This document shows positions 52,140-61,818 of a DNA stretch of 64,000 nt, in pieces (positions within the stretch are counted from its first letter, which is position 1; each line of letters starts with the position of its first letter). The DNA lies in contig CP054838.1 in NCBI GenBank assembly GCA_028768545.1, forward strand, positions 1,419,501 through 1,483,500, read 5' to 3'. Origin of the DNA: Desulfobacter sp. Its GTDB lineage: Bacteria; Desulfobacterota; Desulfobacteria; Desulfobacterales; Desulfobacteraceae. Below the pieces are notes generated by a model. The model saw nothing but the letters and a program-made list of their open reading frames with translations, was not told where the DNA came from and did no database searches. The position numbers and the translations under genes were made by a program.

Positions 52140-53126
52140 ATGAACCAGACACCTCGATTGCATGATGCCTATTGCGCCCGTGACCGCATCAACCATATTG
52201 TCAAGAACACCCCTCTTTTGATGGATTCTGATCTGGCAAAGATCACGGGTGCCAAAAGCATTCACTATAAACTTGAATGTCTCCAAAAAACAGGGGCCTT
52301 TAAAGTCAGGGGCGCTGCCAACAAGATTTTAAGCCTGACCACCCAAGAAAAACAAAGAGGCGTCATCACCTTTTCCACGGGTAACCATGGAAAAGCCGTG
52401 GCCTATGTGGCGGCCCGCCAGAACATAAAAGCCGTTGTCTGCCTTTCAGAGCATGTACCCGCCTACAGGGCCGAGATCATCAAACGCCTGGGTGCTGAAG
52501 TTTCCATAAAGGGAAAATCCCAGGACGAAGCAGAAAAAAATTATTATCAGGTCATGGCCGCAAACGAGATGATTCCGGTTGTTCCTTTTGATGATCCTTT
52601 GATTATTGCCGGACAGGGCACCATTGCCCTGGAAATTTTAGAAAAACTGCCGTTCACTGATGTTTTAATGGTCCAGTTGTCCGGAGGCGGTTTAATGGTC
52701 GGAATTGCCATGGTGGCAAAAGCCATCAATCCCGACATACAAATCATAGGGCTTTCCATCAAACAATCTCCAGCATTGCTGGAAAGTGTAAACGCAGGCG
52801 TTCCCGTTGAAGTTGAAGAAAAAGAGACCTTAGCAGATTCGCTTCTCGGAGGTATTGGCGTTGACAACCAATTTACCCTGGAAATGGTAAAAAAGTTAGT
52901 GGACCAGCATCTGCTCATCTCGGAAGAGGAGATAAAAGAGGGTATTCGTTATTTATTTGAACACCACCGCTTGATTGTGGAGGGTGCCGGCGTTATCGGC
53001 GTCAGCGCTCTGCTTGCAAAAAAAATAGATGTCAAAGGTAAAAATGCGGTCACCGTGCTCACGGGAAGCAGTATCAACTCTGATGAGTATGTTTCTATCA
53101 TACAAAACAAATCAGAAAATTCATAA
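52140..53126 (+). CDS. PLP-dependent threonine dehydratase-like enzyme (EutB-like)
   Basis: A 328-residue fold-type II PLP enzyme. The PLP lysine lies in LQKTGAFKVRGAANK, the phosphate-binding glycine loop is LSGGGLMVGIAMV, and STGNHGKAVAYVAARQ is the substrate loop. Related to serine/threonine dehydratases and to EutB, the proposed dehydratase of hydroxyectoine catabolism. It would release an enamine, consistent with the RidA gene nearby. It starts 40 bases after the racemase-like gene and ends 10 bases before the M24 gene. Confidence 0.85.
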   Translation: MNQTPRLHDAYCARDRINHIVKNTPLLMDSDLAKITGAKSIHYKLECLQKTGAFKVRGAANKILSLTTQEKQRGVITFSTGNHGKAVAYVAARQNIKAVVCLSEHVPAYRAEIIKRLGAEVSIKGKSQDEAEKNYYQVMAANEMIPVVPFDDPLIIAGQGTIALEILEKLPFTDVLMVQLSGGGLMVGIAMVAKAINPDIQIIGLSIKQSPALLESVNAGVPVEVEEKETLADSLLGGIGVDNQFTLEMVKKLVDQHLLISEEEIKEGIRYLFEHHRLIVEGAGVIGVSALLAKKIDVKGKNAVTVLTGSSINSDEYVSIIQNKSENS

Positions 53127-53259
53127 GGATTGTAAGATGGAAAAAGAACTGATCTTTTCCAATGAAGAATATCAGGTAAGAATTAAAAAAACCAAGGAGA
53201 TGATGGACAAAGCGGGCATGGAGATGCTCCTTGTCATGGATCCTGGGAACATGAATTAT

Positions 53260-54625
53260 GGTTCATCCGATTAATGCGTACCTTTTATTGTGAAGGTCCA
53301 AAAGTTTCAACCTGAAAAACTCCGAATCCCTGTATCCATAAGCTTTCCGTTTCATGGTTTTTATCTTGTTATTTGTCCCTTCTAAAGGACCTGTAGATAT
53401 CCTGTAATCATAGTATGAAAGGATTCTTTGCCTGTGCACAGCCAAGGTCTTGGCAAATTTCATCAACATTGGAATTTTGGAAATATTGGCCAGATTGATC
53501 CAATTGCTGACTATCTTTTCAGCTGTTTCTTTTTTCTTTTGATTCCATATTTGCCTGAGTTCCTCTTTCATGTAGTAGACTACCAATAGCGGCTGATTTA
53601 TTTTCAATGCTTCTTCTAACCGTTGGGCCTCCTTCTTGTCATCACTGAGGTTTTCGGGATTTTTTAACAAAAGCCACCGGACTCCCTTCAGAAGTTTTTG
53701 TTGCCCGGTATTGGCAAGAAGGTTGTAGAGCTTTCGCCTGAAATCCGACAGTTTCTCATTGAACAATTTAACAACATGAAATCTGTCAAAGACAATTGCT
53801 GAACCAGAAAGATTTTCAATAACAGCACTCAAGTATGCCGGGGACATATCGATGCTGACGGCTTTGATTTTTGCTTTCGATATTTTCACTTTTGTCCAAA
53901 AAGATTTCAAAGCTTCACCACCTTTTCCTTCTCCCACGTGCAGAATTCTACCGGATTCCAGATCCATCACGATGGTCAAGTATTTATGCCCTTTCCCTAT
54001 GGAAATTTCATCTATGGCAATCTGCCGGACTTTCTCAAGGGGGATATTTCGATAACGCCTCAGCAGGTCTTCTTTCTGGATCTGCTTTATCGTATCCCAG
54101 CTGATCCTTAAATGGATGGCAATATCTTTGATTGTCATGAACTGAGACAACTCCAAGACATACCGTTCAAAAGCCCGGGTATAGCTTTTCCCCTCCTGGG
54201 CAAAGGATAGTTTGATTTGCCGGACAAATTGACAGAACGAACACCAAATTCTCTGGATAGCCGTCCTGAGAATCACGGGTTTTGAACCTACCGGTATTGT
54301 TCTGAGATCTCTTGTCACAATCCCTTTCCTGGTGACGGACCTGGAATTACATTCCGGGCATTTTACCGCCTCCGGTTTTGGTATGAGTTCAAAAGTGATT
54401 ATTCCACCGATGAAACGCGTTGTTTTATAAAAGTAGTCACGAAGGCCAAAGGCATGGTATATGAAGCTTGTGGACATTAATTCATTCTCCGATTTTGTGC
54501 GAATAACACAAAAAAATTAGAACATGATCATGTTCACACCATCATTTCAAGCATAAAAATCCTTACTGTGTTATTGCCTTCCCAGTGATGTTTCTCAGTC
54601 CAGGTACGCGATTTTCTGATGAACC
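53260..54625 (-). mobile_element. ISL3-family insertion sequence
   Basis: A 1366-base element with ends GGTTCATCCGATTAATGCG and GGTTCATCAGAAAATCGCG (inverted), and a perfect 8-base target duplication TGAATTAT (53252-53259, 54626-54633). Inserted in the DoeA-like gene; excision would restore its frame. Confidence 0.92.
53263..54477 (-). CDS. ISL3-family transposase
   Basis: A 404-residue transposase. N-terminal zinc-binding part (VKCPECNSRSVTRKG; WCSFCQF), helix-turn-helix region (MTIKDIAIHLRISWDTIKQIQ), then the catalytic core VRQIAIDEISIGKGHKYLTIVMD, KAVSIDMSPAYLSAV, IVFDRFHVVKLFN and the C-terminal TGPLEGTNNKIKTMKRKAYGYRD. No lesion seen; the stop codon lies within the terminal repeat. Confidence 0.93.
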   Translation of the reverse strand: MSTSFIYHAFGLRDYFYKTTRFIGGIITFELIPKPEAVKCPECNSRSVTRKGIVTRDLRTIPVGSKPVILRTAIQRIWCSFCQFVRQIKLSFAQEGKSYTRAFERYVLELSQFMTIKDIAIHLRISWDTIKQIQKEDLLRRYRNIPLEKVRQIAIDEISIGKGHKYLTIVMDLESGRILHVGEGKGGEALKSFWTKVKISKAKIKAVSIDMSPAYLSAVIENLSGSAIVFDRFHVVKLFNEKLSDFRRKLYNLLANTGQQKLLKGVRWLLLKNPENLSDDKKEAQRLEEALKINQPLLVVYYMKEELRQIWNQKKKETAEKIVSNWINLANISKIPMLMKFAKTLAVHRQRILSYYDYRISTGPLEGTNNKIKTMKRKAYGYRDSEFFRLKLLDLHNKRYALIG

Positions 54626-55256
54626 TGAATTATCTAACCGGGTATGACGGGTGGTCCTTTTATGTGCACCAGGGCGTCATAGTCTCCCTTGATCAGGAAA
54701 AACCATTCTGGTTTGGCAGGGAACAGGATAGAAATGGGGCAAGAATAACCTCATGGCTGCCCGATGACCATCTTTACGGATACCCCGATGAATATGTACA
54801 GTCCAGGTACACCCACACCATGGTCTGGCTCGCTGACTTGCTCGGCAAAATGGGCCTTGACAAAAAATCTCTGGGAATGGAAATGGACGGATACTGGTTT
54901 AACGCCAAAATGTATCTTACCCTTTTAGAAAAATTACCCCTGGCCGCTCCCATGGATGGAACCAATCTTGTCAACTGGGTAAAAACAATAAAATCTCCGG
55001 CAGAAATCGCATATATGAAACAGGCGGCACAAATCTGTGAACGCGTAATGAATATTGCGGTAAAAGAGATCCATGTGGGGGGTTGGGAAAAAGAGGTTGC
55101 CGCCATGGTCTCGGCGGGTCAGATTGCAGGGACTGATGAATTTGGCGGATCATCCACAGCCATTTTCCCCATTATGCCGTCGGACCAAAGAACATCCACA
55201 GCTCATCTGACCTTCCATCCGGACAGAAAATATCAAAAAAATGACGTGGTATTGCT

Positions 55257-56567
55257 CAGTAGTGTCCGGTTAGGTTGTTGCATATAAAAAGCATCTAAAA
55301 TCATTGAAAAAACAGTCGGTTTTGTGTTGACAAATGTGCGTAAAAATTTTTGTGCGCCTTGAAAATTTAACTCAAGGAGCTCAAATGACGCACATCTCAG
55401 TCCCTAAAAAACAACTACGGTCCCTGAACTTTGACAATTTCAGGTGCCCTCTGATAAAGTCACTTTCAAAAGCACCGGAATTACAATCTCGAGGAGACCG
55501 CCCTTTAAAAATGACATTCGAAGACCAGATAAATGCTTTGGTTTATTTCCATCTTCAGGAGCACAAGTCTGCCCGACATTTAATTCAGGATCTCAAGGAG
55601 AATGTTTTTGCTAAAGAAAATATTGCGCCAGACGGTGGTATCAGCCGTAGTAGTTTCTGTGAAGCCATCAATCACAGGGGACTCGAACAACTGCAATTTA
55701 TCTTTGAGGATCTTTATAAACAGGCTCTTGAGTGTCATCCGGGTGAACACGCCGAGTTAGGAGAGTTGGTTTCCATTGACGGTAGTCTCATAAATGCAGT
55801 CCTTTCAATGCACTGGGCGAACTACAGAAAAGGAAGTAAAAAAGCCAAAGTACATTGCGGATTTGACATTAATCACGGAATCCCAAACAAAATCTTTTTG
55901 ACTGAAGGCAACGGCGCTGAACGCACTTTTGTTCCCAAAATACTTTCCAAGGGGCAAACAGGTGTTATGGATCGTGGATATCAATCCCATAAAGAATTTG
56001 ACCTGCTTCAGGAGCAAGGCAAACATTTTGTCTGCCGTATAAAAACCAGGACAACAAGAACAATTATTGATAACCACGAGACCCCTTCCGACAGCTACAT
56101 TTTTTATGATGCACTGGTTAAACTTGGTACTCCGAATCAAAACCAGACGAAAAGGCCTGTTCGGGTTGTTGGCTATAAAATTGCTGGCGTCAAATACTAT
56201 GTGGCAACTGACAGGCATGATTTAACAGCGGAACAAATAGCAACAATTTATAAACTCCGGTGGACCATTGAGGATTTTTTCAAATGGTGGAAAGAACATC
56301 TGAAGGTATATCATCTCATTGCCCGCAGTGAATACGGCCTTATGGTTCAGATTCTTGGCGGCCTTATCACTTACCTGTTACTGGCAATCCATTGCCAAAA
56401 ACAGTTTAATGAAAAGGTCACGATCAAAAGAGTTCGGCAGCTGCGAACCGCCATTCTAAATGACCTGTTTGGCTGCGAGGAGCAGGGCTCTCATAGTTCA
56501 AACAGGGACAATATTGTCAAAGATCAAAAAATTATTGAGCAAGCAAAAACCTAACCGGACATCACTG
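55257..56567 (+). mobile_element. IS4-family element, copy 2 (uninterrupted)
   Basis: A 1311-base element with the same ends as copy 1 (CAGTAGTGTCCGGTTAGG / CAGTGATGTCCGGTTAGG). The flanks TGGTATTGCT and ATGTTAATTG do not match, whereas copy 1 has a perfect 9-base duplication. This suggests a deletion or recombination at this copy that removed the 3' part of the M24 gene. Confidence 0.92.
55385..56554 (+). CDS. IS4-family transposase, copy 2
   Basis: 389 residues, identical along the whole length to the product of copy 1 (26254-27423). Intact DDE transposase of the IS4 group with YKLRWTIEDFFKWWKEHLK. ATG follows AAGGAGCTCAA. Confidence 0.93.
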   Translation: MTHISVPKKQLRSLNFDNFRCPLIKSLSKAPELQSRGDRPLKMTFEDQINALVYFHLQEHKSARHLIQDLKENVFAKENIAPDGGISRSSFCEAINHRGLEQLQFIFEDLYKQALECHPGEHAELGELVSIDGSLINAVLSMHWANYRKGSKKAKVHCGFDINHGIPNKIFLTEGNGAERTFVPKILSKGQTGVMDRGYQSHKEFDLLQEQGKHFVCRIKTRTTRTIIDNHETPSDSYIFYDALVKLGTPNQNQTKRPVRVVGYKIAGVKYYVATDRHDLTAEQIATIYKLRWTIEDFFKWWKEHLKVYHLIARSEYGLMVQILGGLITYLLLAIHCQKQFNEKVTIKRVRQLRTAILNDLFGCEEQGSHSSNRDNIVKDQKIIEQAKT

Positions 56568-56604
56568 ATGTTAATTGATAAATTTATACAAAAGGAAAGA
56601 TAAA

Positions 56605-56985
56605 ATGAAAAAAGAGATCATTTATACATCCAAGGCTCCTGAGCCCGGACCCTATTCACAGGCAGTTAAATTTGGTGATCTTGTATTTGTGTCAGGCCAG
56701 ACGTCAGAAGATCCTGAAACATCCCAAACCATACATGACAGCGTTGCACAGCAGACCGAAAGAATACTCAAAAACATCAGCGCCATTCTTGAAGCTGCCG
56801 GTTCTTCCATGGACATGGTGTTAAGGGTTGATGTATTTCTTTCTTCCATTGAAGACAAGGACGAGATGAATGAAGTGTATGTTAAATTTTTCCCAGAAAA
56901 CAGACCGGCAAGAAATGCTGTTGCCGTTGCTGGAATAGATGATAATCTCGATGTCGAAATTGAGGTGATCGCAGGAATTCACTAG
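56605..56985 (+). CDS. ridA: RidA family enamine/imine deaminase
   Basis: A 126-residue RidA/YjgF protein: APEPGPYSQAVKFGDLVFVSGQ, ILEAAGSSMDMVLRVDVFLSS, FFPENRPARNAVAVAGI (the conserved Arg that binds the carboxylate is in RPARNAV) and the terminal VEIEVIAGIH. It hydrolyses reactive enamines/imines released by PLP dehydratases to keto acids and ammonia, which fits the EutB-like gene of the same cluster. AAAGGAAAG precedes the ATG; IS4 copy 2 ends 37 bases upstream, so the native promoter or operon linkage may be lost. Confidence 0.92.
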   Translation: MKKEIIYTSKAPEPGPYSQAVKFGDLVFVSGQTSEDPETSQTIHDSVAQQTERILKNISAILEAAGSSMDMVLRVDVFLSSIEDKDEMNEVYVKFFPENRPARNAVAVAGIDDNLDVEIEVIAGIH

Positions 56986-57337
56986 GTTTAAAAATATAGC
57001 CAAATTGTTTTTGATATCGGCAAAAGTATCGGCGGGAAAATTTTTTTAAATACATCCTGCAAATAGGATGCGCGGATTCTTAACTTAATTTGTCATTCCC
57101 TCTTAATTTGACAGCACTCAAAGCAACCACCTGGCCGGATCTGATTGGGGCTGACTTGAGCAGGGCGCTTAATGGCTTGGGAGCCCTTAAATACCCTTAA
57201 GTATCATTTTTGTTTTTTATCATAAGCACCTTTAACTATTTATTTTTTCACTGGGTTTGGAGATCTTGATTGATAGTGTTACATTAAATCTTTAGTGTGA
57301 GCGTTTTAACATTTTAAGGTGCATAAGGGATCCCTAC
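56986..57337. other. Intergenic region
   Basis: About 350 bases between ridA and the MFS gene. No clear promoter, terminator or small gene is visible to me. Confidence 0.45.
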
Positions 57338-58050
57338 ATGAAACAGACGGTAGCTAATCCTGAAGCAACGGATTTTCGATTTGAGCTGGCAAGATGGTCT
57401 ATATTCGCTATTCTTATCCTTACCTACATTTTAGTCTATTTTCACCGCATGGCTCCCGGAGTCGTCTCCGAATTTCTCATGGCAGAGTTTGAAATCAACG
57501 GGACTCGTCTTGGAGCCCTGTCTGCCATCTATTTTGCAGTATATGCCCTGATGCAGATTCCTTCGGGTATCATTGCTGATACCTTAGGGACCCGATCATC
57601 CATTATTTCCGGGAACCTGGTGGCTGGGATCGGCTCAATACTTTTCGGCATGGCCATAGGATTTGAAATGGCCTGTGCGGGTCGCTTTCTAGTGGGCCTC
57701 GGGGTCTCGGTGGTCTTTATTTCCATCACCCTCTGTGACAATATAAGTGAGACACTTACCCCTTGATAAATTAGTGTAGGGCGGGTAAGGCAATACTTAT
57801 ATGAAACCGATAAAAATGAACCCACTACCAGAGTCCGAAAAACAGGCAGCCTGCGCCTACCCCCAATCTTAAACCACGAAACGAGATTTCTTAAGTGGAA
57901 ACTGCGCTCTCTTGTTTAGTAATATAGGCGACCTACGAGCCGCTCGTTTTTTATGTTGCTCTCTTTCCCATGTTTCTGTCCTTAATGCGTTAAATCCTCG
58001 CGCCTTAGCGCGGAACATATACCCAGTAGGGCCGCCGGATGCATATTTGA

Positions 58051-58860
58051 TCATAATTTCTTATGACCTCCTTTTGTGACTGTCCCTTTGATGAATACCT
58101 CAGCTGGGGTTTGCTTGTCCAGTGCAGAATGCTTCCGCTCGCAGTTATAGTAGCAGAAATAGGCATCCAGCCCTCTGTACAGCGAGTGCCCATCGCTGTA
58201 AGCTTTAGGGTAGACGTCCTCATACTTGAGTGTCCACCAAAGACGTTCGATGAATACATTGTCGATAGCTCGTCCGCGCCCATCCATGCTCAGAGCGATT
58301 TTTTTGTCTAACAACACACCCGTGAAGGCATCCGAGGTGAATTGTGAACCTTGGACTGTGTTAAAGATCTCCGGGGTGTCTTGTTCCAAGGCCCGTTCCA
58401 GCGCTGCAATGCAGAAAAGACTGTCCAATGAGTTCGACAGCTCCCACGAAATAACATAGCGGCTATACCAGTCGATTACAGCATTCAGGTACATGAACCC
58501 ATGCCGCATCGGAATGTAGGTGATGTCGGTGCTCCAAACCTGGTTAACGCGTTCAATCTCAACATTACGAAGCAGATATGGATATACTTTATGTTCAGGA
58601 GCAGGCTTGCTTGTGTGTGGTCCTGGCGTGATGGCCTGAATTCCCATACGCGCTGCATCAGACGAGCTACCCGCTTTCGGTTGGTACAGTGTCCCTGATC
58701 ACGGAGCCAGTTCGTCATGCGCGGATAACCGAATTCCGGATGCCTCATATATTGCTCGTCGATCATACGCATCAGCAGAAGGTTTTCATTTGTTTCAGGG
58801 ACGGGTTTATAGTAGAAACCCGAACGAGGTGCGCCTGCCAGTCGACATTGGCGTCGGATC
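58051..58860 (-). pseudogene. IS-Y transposase OrfB, frameshifted
   Basis: The first part reads RRQCRLAGAPRSGFYYKPVP to CTNRKRVARLMQR, and then near 58650 the frame shifts by two bases; the rest (MGIQAITPGPHTSKPAPEHKVYPYLLR; WSTDITYIPMRHGFMYLNAVIDWYSRYV; DNVFIERLWWTLKYEDVY) is a normal rve integrase core with Asp and Glu residues and ends PAEVFIKGTV. One small indel disables it. Confidence 0.87.
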
Positions 58861-58874
58861 GAATAGACGGAGAG

Positions 58875-59243
58875 TCAGGTTTCACCCAACTCCGACGCGT
58901 TGAAACCGGCAGGCTCATAACTTTTTTCAAGCCACTTGATGTCCATTTTCAGTCGCCCGATCTCCTCGTAAAGTGGGGCAGTGATTTCTTCCTCGGTCTT
59001 TGGCCGCCGTTTTTTCCCTGATGGGAAAAGCTCTAGGGCATTGGTGAGCAGTTGTTTCTTCCAAGCCGATATTTGATTTGGATGAACCTTATAGGCCGTT
59101 GATAGCTCGGCTAAGGTCTTCATTCCCTTGATGGCTTCGACCGCCACTTTGACTTTAAATTTTGCCGAAAATTGTCTTCTTTTACGTGTCATTTTCATGC
59201 GTCCTTTCTTACCATTTTCAGGACGCGGATTCCACTTAAGCAA
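58875..59243 (-). CDS. IS-Y transposase OrfA
   Basis: Up to 122 residues; the functional part probably starts at MTRKRRQFSAKFKVKVAVEAIKG. It has a helix-turn-helix (KTLAELSTAYKVHPNQISAWKKQLL) and a C-terminal coiled coil (LYEEIGRLKMDIKWLEKSY), typical of IS3-group OrfA. No lesion seen. Confidence 0.87.
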   Translation of the reverse strand: MLKWNPRPENGKKGRMKMTRKRRQFSAKFKVKVAVEAIKGMKTLAELSTAYKVHPNQISAWKKQLLTNALELFPSGKKRRPKTEEEITAPLYEEIGRLKMDIKWLEKSYEPAGFNASELGET

Positions 59244-59272
59244 GTGGTCCTAAAATCGGGGGTAACCGCAGC

Positions 59273-59335
59273 CCCCAAGGAGGCACCAATGGAAGGAGCC
59301 CATAGGGCGACTGGAATTGGGGCCTCCTTGGGGGG
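59273..59335. repeat. Inverted repeat inside IS-X orfA, copy 2
   Basis: Counterpart of 28980-29042: CCCCAAGGAGGCACCAA and TTGGGGCCTCCTTGGGG, with one diverged base in the left arm. Conserved position in both IS copies. Confidence 0.65.
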
Positions 59336-60367
59336 ACAGGATTCAATCCCTGATCCTGAAGTTCCTGAGAAAAAGCCCCGGCGTAATTTCACTGCTTCTT
59401 ATAAACTGCGTATTCTCCAAGAGGTTGAAAACTGCAATGAATCCGGAGGAATAGGTAGGATCCTTCGAAGAGAGGGCCTCTATTCTTCAAATTTGGCCGA
59501 TTGGCGCAAAGCCCGGGATAAAGGACTTCTCAACGCCATGGCACCTCGAAAACGAGGGAGGAAATCCAAAGAGAAGAACCCATTGGCAACAGAGGTCGCC
59601 AGACTTCAAAAAGAAAAATCTAAATTAGAGCATAAGTTAAAACAGGCGGAACTCATCATTGAAGCCCAAAAAAAAATTTCTCAGATCCTGGGAATCCAAC
59701 AAAATCTGGACGACCTCAAAGGAGACGACTGATGAATGCCGCCCTAACGTTAAGTTACGATATTGGGAAAAAGCCTTCATGTGAGGCTTTCGGTGTCCCT
59801 CGTTCATCTTTTTATAGGTTTTATTCTCCGAAAAAACATGTAAAATCAAAGCGGGGCAGTTCTCCTCTTTCTTTGAACCCTGATGAACAACAAACGGTTT
59901 TGGATATTCTTCACTCGGATACGTATCGAGACCAGGCCCCATACCAGGTCTATGCTTCTCTTCTTGATAAAGGAGAATACTATTGTTCCATCAGAACGAT
60001 GTATCGGCTTCTTCACAAAGAACATGGTTCTGTGCCGGAACGAAGACGGCAGGTAAATCGCCCGAAATATAAAAAACCTGAATTGCTGGCAACAGGACCG
60101 AATCAGGTCTGGTCCTGGGATATTACCAAGTTGAAAAGTGTCACAAAATGGACTTATTTCTATCTGTATGTAATCATGGATATTTTCAGCAGGTATGTTG
60201 TCGGCTGGATGGTCGCCCATAGGGAACAAACAGCATTGGCCAAAAGGCTTATTGAGAAGTCCTGTGAAAACCAAAATATATTACCCGGTCAGCTTGGACT
60301 TCATGCAGATCGGGGAGCCAGTATGAAATCCAAAGGGGTTGCCCAACTTCTTGTCGATTTAGGGGTA

Positions 60368-61818
60368 GAGGGCGTTCAAAATTCTGTGTCAGTTGAATGA
60401 AAGCTGATATACTCAGCTAAATAAGGAGAACTGACATGACCGAAGAAAACACCGAATTTGATTTTCAAAAAGCCCTTAAAGGCATCCAGGAAGGTAAACC
60501 CTTCACAGGTAAGGGCGGCGTCCTTACATCATTAATCAAAAATCTTGCTGAAGCTGCTCTTGAAGGAGAGTTGGAGTCCCATCTCGGGCAGGAAGTTTCT
60601 GCCAACCGCCGTAATGGAAAAAGCAAAAAGACCATTAAATCCCTGGATAGTAAATTTGAGCTGGAAACCCCGCGTGACAGGGCCGGAACCTTCTCTCCAC
60701 AGATCGTCAAAAACATCAGACAACGCTCAGCGATGAAATTGAAAGAAAGATAATAGCCCTTTACGGCCTGGGCATGAGTTATAATGATATGGCTTCCCAT
60801 TTACAGGAAATCTATGGACTTGAGATTTCAAATGCCACTCTGAGCACCATTACCGATAAAATCATCCATACCGTCAAAGAATGGCAGGCCAGGCCGTTGG
60901 AAAATGTGTACCCCCAATCGTATGGCTTGATGCCATACATTATAAAGTACGAGAAAACGGAAAGGTCGGCAGCAAAGCCGTTTACACAATTCTTGGGGTG
61001 AATATCGAGGGCCGCAAAGAGGTTCTTGGGCTGTACATATCCGAGAATGAGGGTGCGAACTTCTGGCTGCAGGTGTTAACAGACCTTTCAAACCGAGGGG
61101 TAAAAGATATCCTGATTGCCTGTGTTGATGGTCTAAAAGGTTTTCCCGAGGCCATTGAGACCATATTCCTGGACACAGAAGTTCAACTCTGCGTAGTCCA
61201 CCAGATCCGAAATTCATTGAAATACGTTGGTTCCAAAAATAAAAAGGAATTTATGACAGATCTAAAACGTGTTTATAAAGCGGTCAATAAGGATCTGGCC
61301 GAAGAAGAACTGGATATCTTGAAAATAAATGGAATGACAAATACCCGATTGTGATAAAATCCTGGCGGAACAACTGGGAACGCCTCAGTCATTTCTTTAA
61401 ATATCCAGAAGAGATTCGACGGATAATATACACCACAAATACCATTGAGGCTGTGCATCGACAGTTTCGAAAACTGACCAAAACAAAGGGATCATTCCCG
61501 AACCAGAACAGCCTGTTAAAGCTGCTTTACATGGGGATCCAAAACGCCAGTAAAAAATGGACAATGCCGATTCAAAATTGGTCACTGACAATTTCCCAGT
61601 TGGCAATTTTCTTTGAAGGCCGGCTGGATAAAGAGCTGGGAATTTGATAGGGATTTATTTACAGATGGAAAAGATGGTTCCAGGAACTCCACTCCAGCAA
61701 AAGTCAACTCCTCCGACGTGGCTGATTGAAGGCCCATTCTCGGACCTGACTTTTACTTCCGCTGGCGCTGAGGCAGATCCGGGAACCGAAACCGTGACAC
61801 AGAATTCTGAACATTCCC
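60368..61818 (+). mobile_element. IS256-family element, copy 2 (degenerate transposase)
   Basis: A 1451-base element of the same length as copy 1, with ends GAGGGCGTTCAAAATTCTGT and GGGAATGTTCAGAATTCTGT. Flanks TAGGGGTA (60360-60367) and TATGGGTA (61819-61826) form an 8-base duplication with one mismatch. Inserted in IS-X copy 2 orfB. Confidence 0.9.
60436..61647 (+). pseudogene. IS256-family transposase, copy 2, with three small frameshifts
   Basis: Compared with copy 1 there is one A missing in an A6 run near 60710, two extra C in a C run near 60910, and one G missing near 61327. Between these points the protein is nearly identical to copy 1. All three indels are in short homopolymers, so recent decay or sequencing error are both possible. 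Confidence 0.88.

Larger units (their letters stand above)
53137..55256 (+). pseudogene. 5' part of an M24-family hydrolase (DoeA/EutD-like), split by ISL3 and truncated by IS4
   Basis: 53137-53259 encodes EKELIFSNEEYQVRIKKTKE to LLVMDPGNMNY; after the ISL3 element, 54634-55256 continues LTGYDGWSFYVHQGVIV in frame. The N-terminal creatinase-like domain is complete, and the M24 domain starts (VKTIKSPAEIAYMKQAA; FGGSSTAIFPIMPS) but stops at DVVLLS where IS4 copy 2 begins. About 248 native residues remain of an expected roughly 390. MNYLTGYDGWSFYVHQ is a strong DoeA-type signature. DoeA opens the ectoine ring. The metal-binding C-terminal part is gone here; an unrelated-position 3' fragment sits at 46429-46612. 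Confidence 0.88.
57852..59270 (-). mobile_element. Second IS3-family element (call it IS-Y), nested in IS-X copy 2
   Basis: A 1419-base element with ends TGCGCCTACCCCCAATCTTA and TGCGGTTACCCCCGATTTTA (inverted), and a 3-base duplication GCC (57849-57851, 59271-59273), as usual in the IS3 family. It carries orfA and a frameshifted orfB on the minus strand. Confidence 0.9.
57801..59732 (+). pseudogene. IS-X copy 2 OrfA, interrupted by IS-Y
   Basis: 57801-57851 plus 59274-59732 rebuild a 169-residue OrfA (KPIKMNPLPESEKQAA / PKEAPMEGAHRATGIG, HTH, and coiled coil ending QQNLDDLKGDD), about 90% like copy 1 by eye. The frame would be open after removal of IS-Y. Its 3' end overlaps orfB by ATGA-type spacing. 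Confidence 0.85.
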
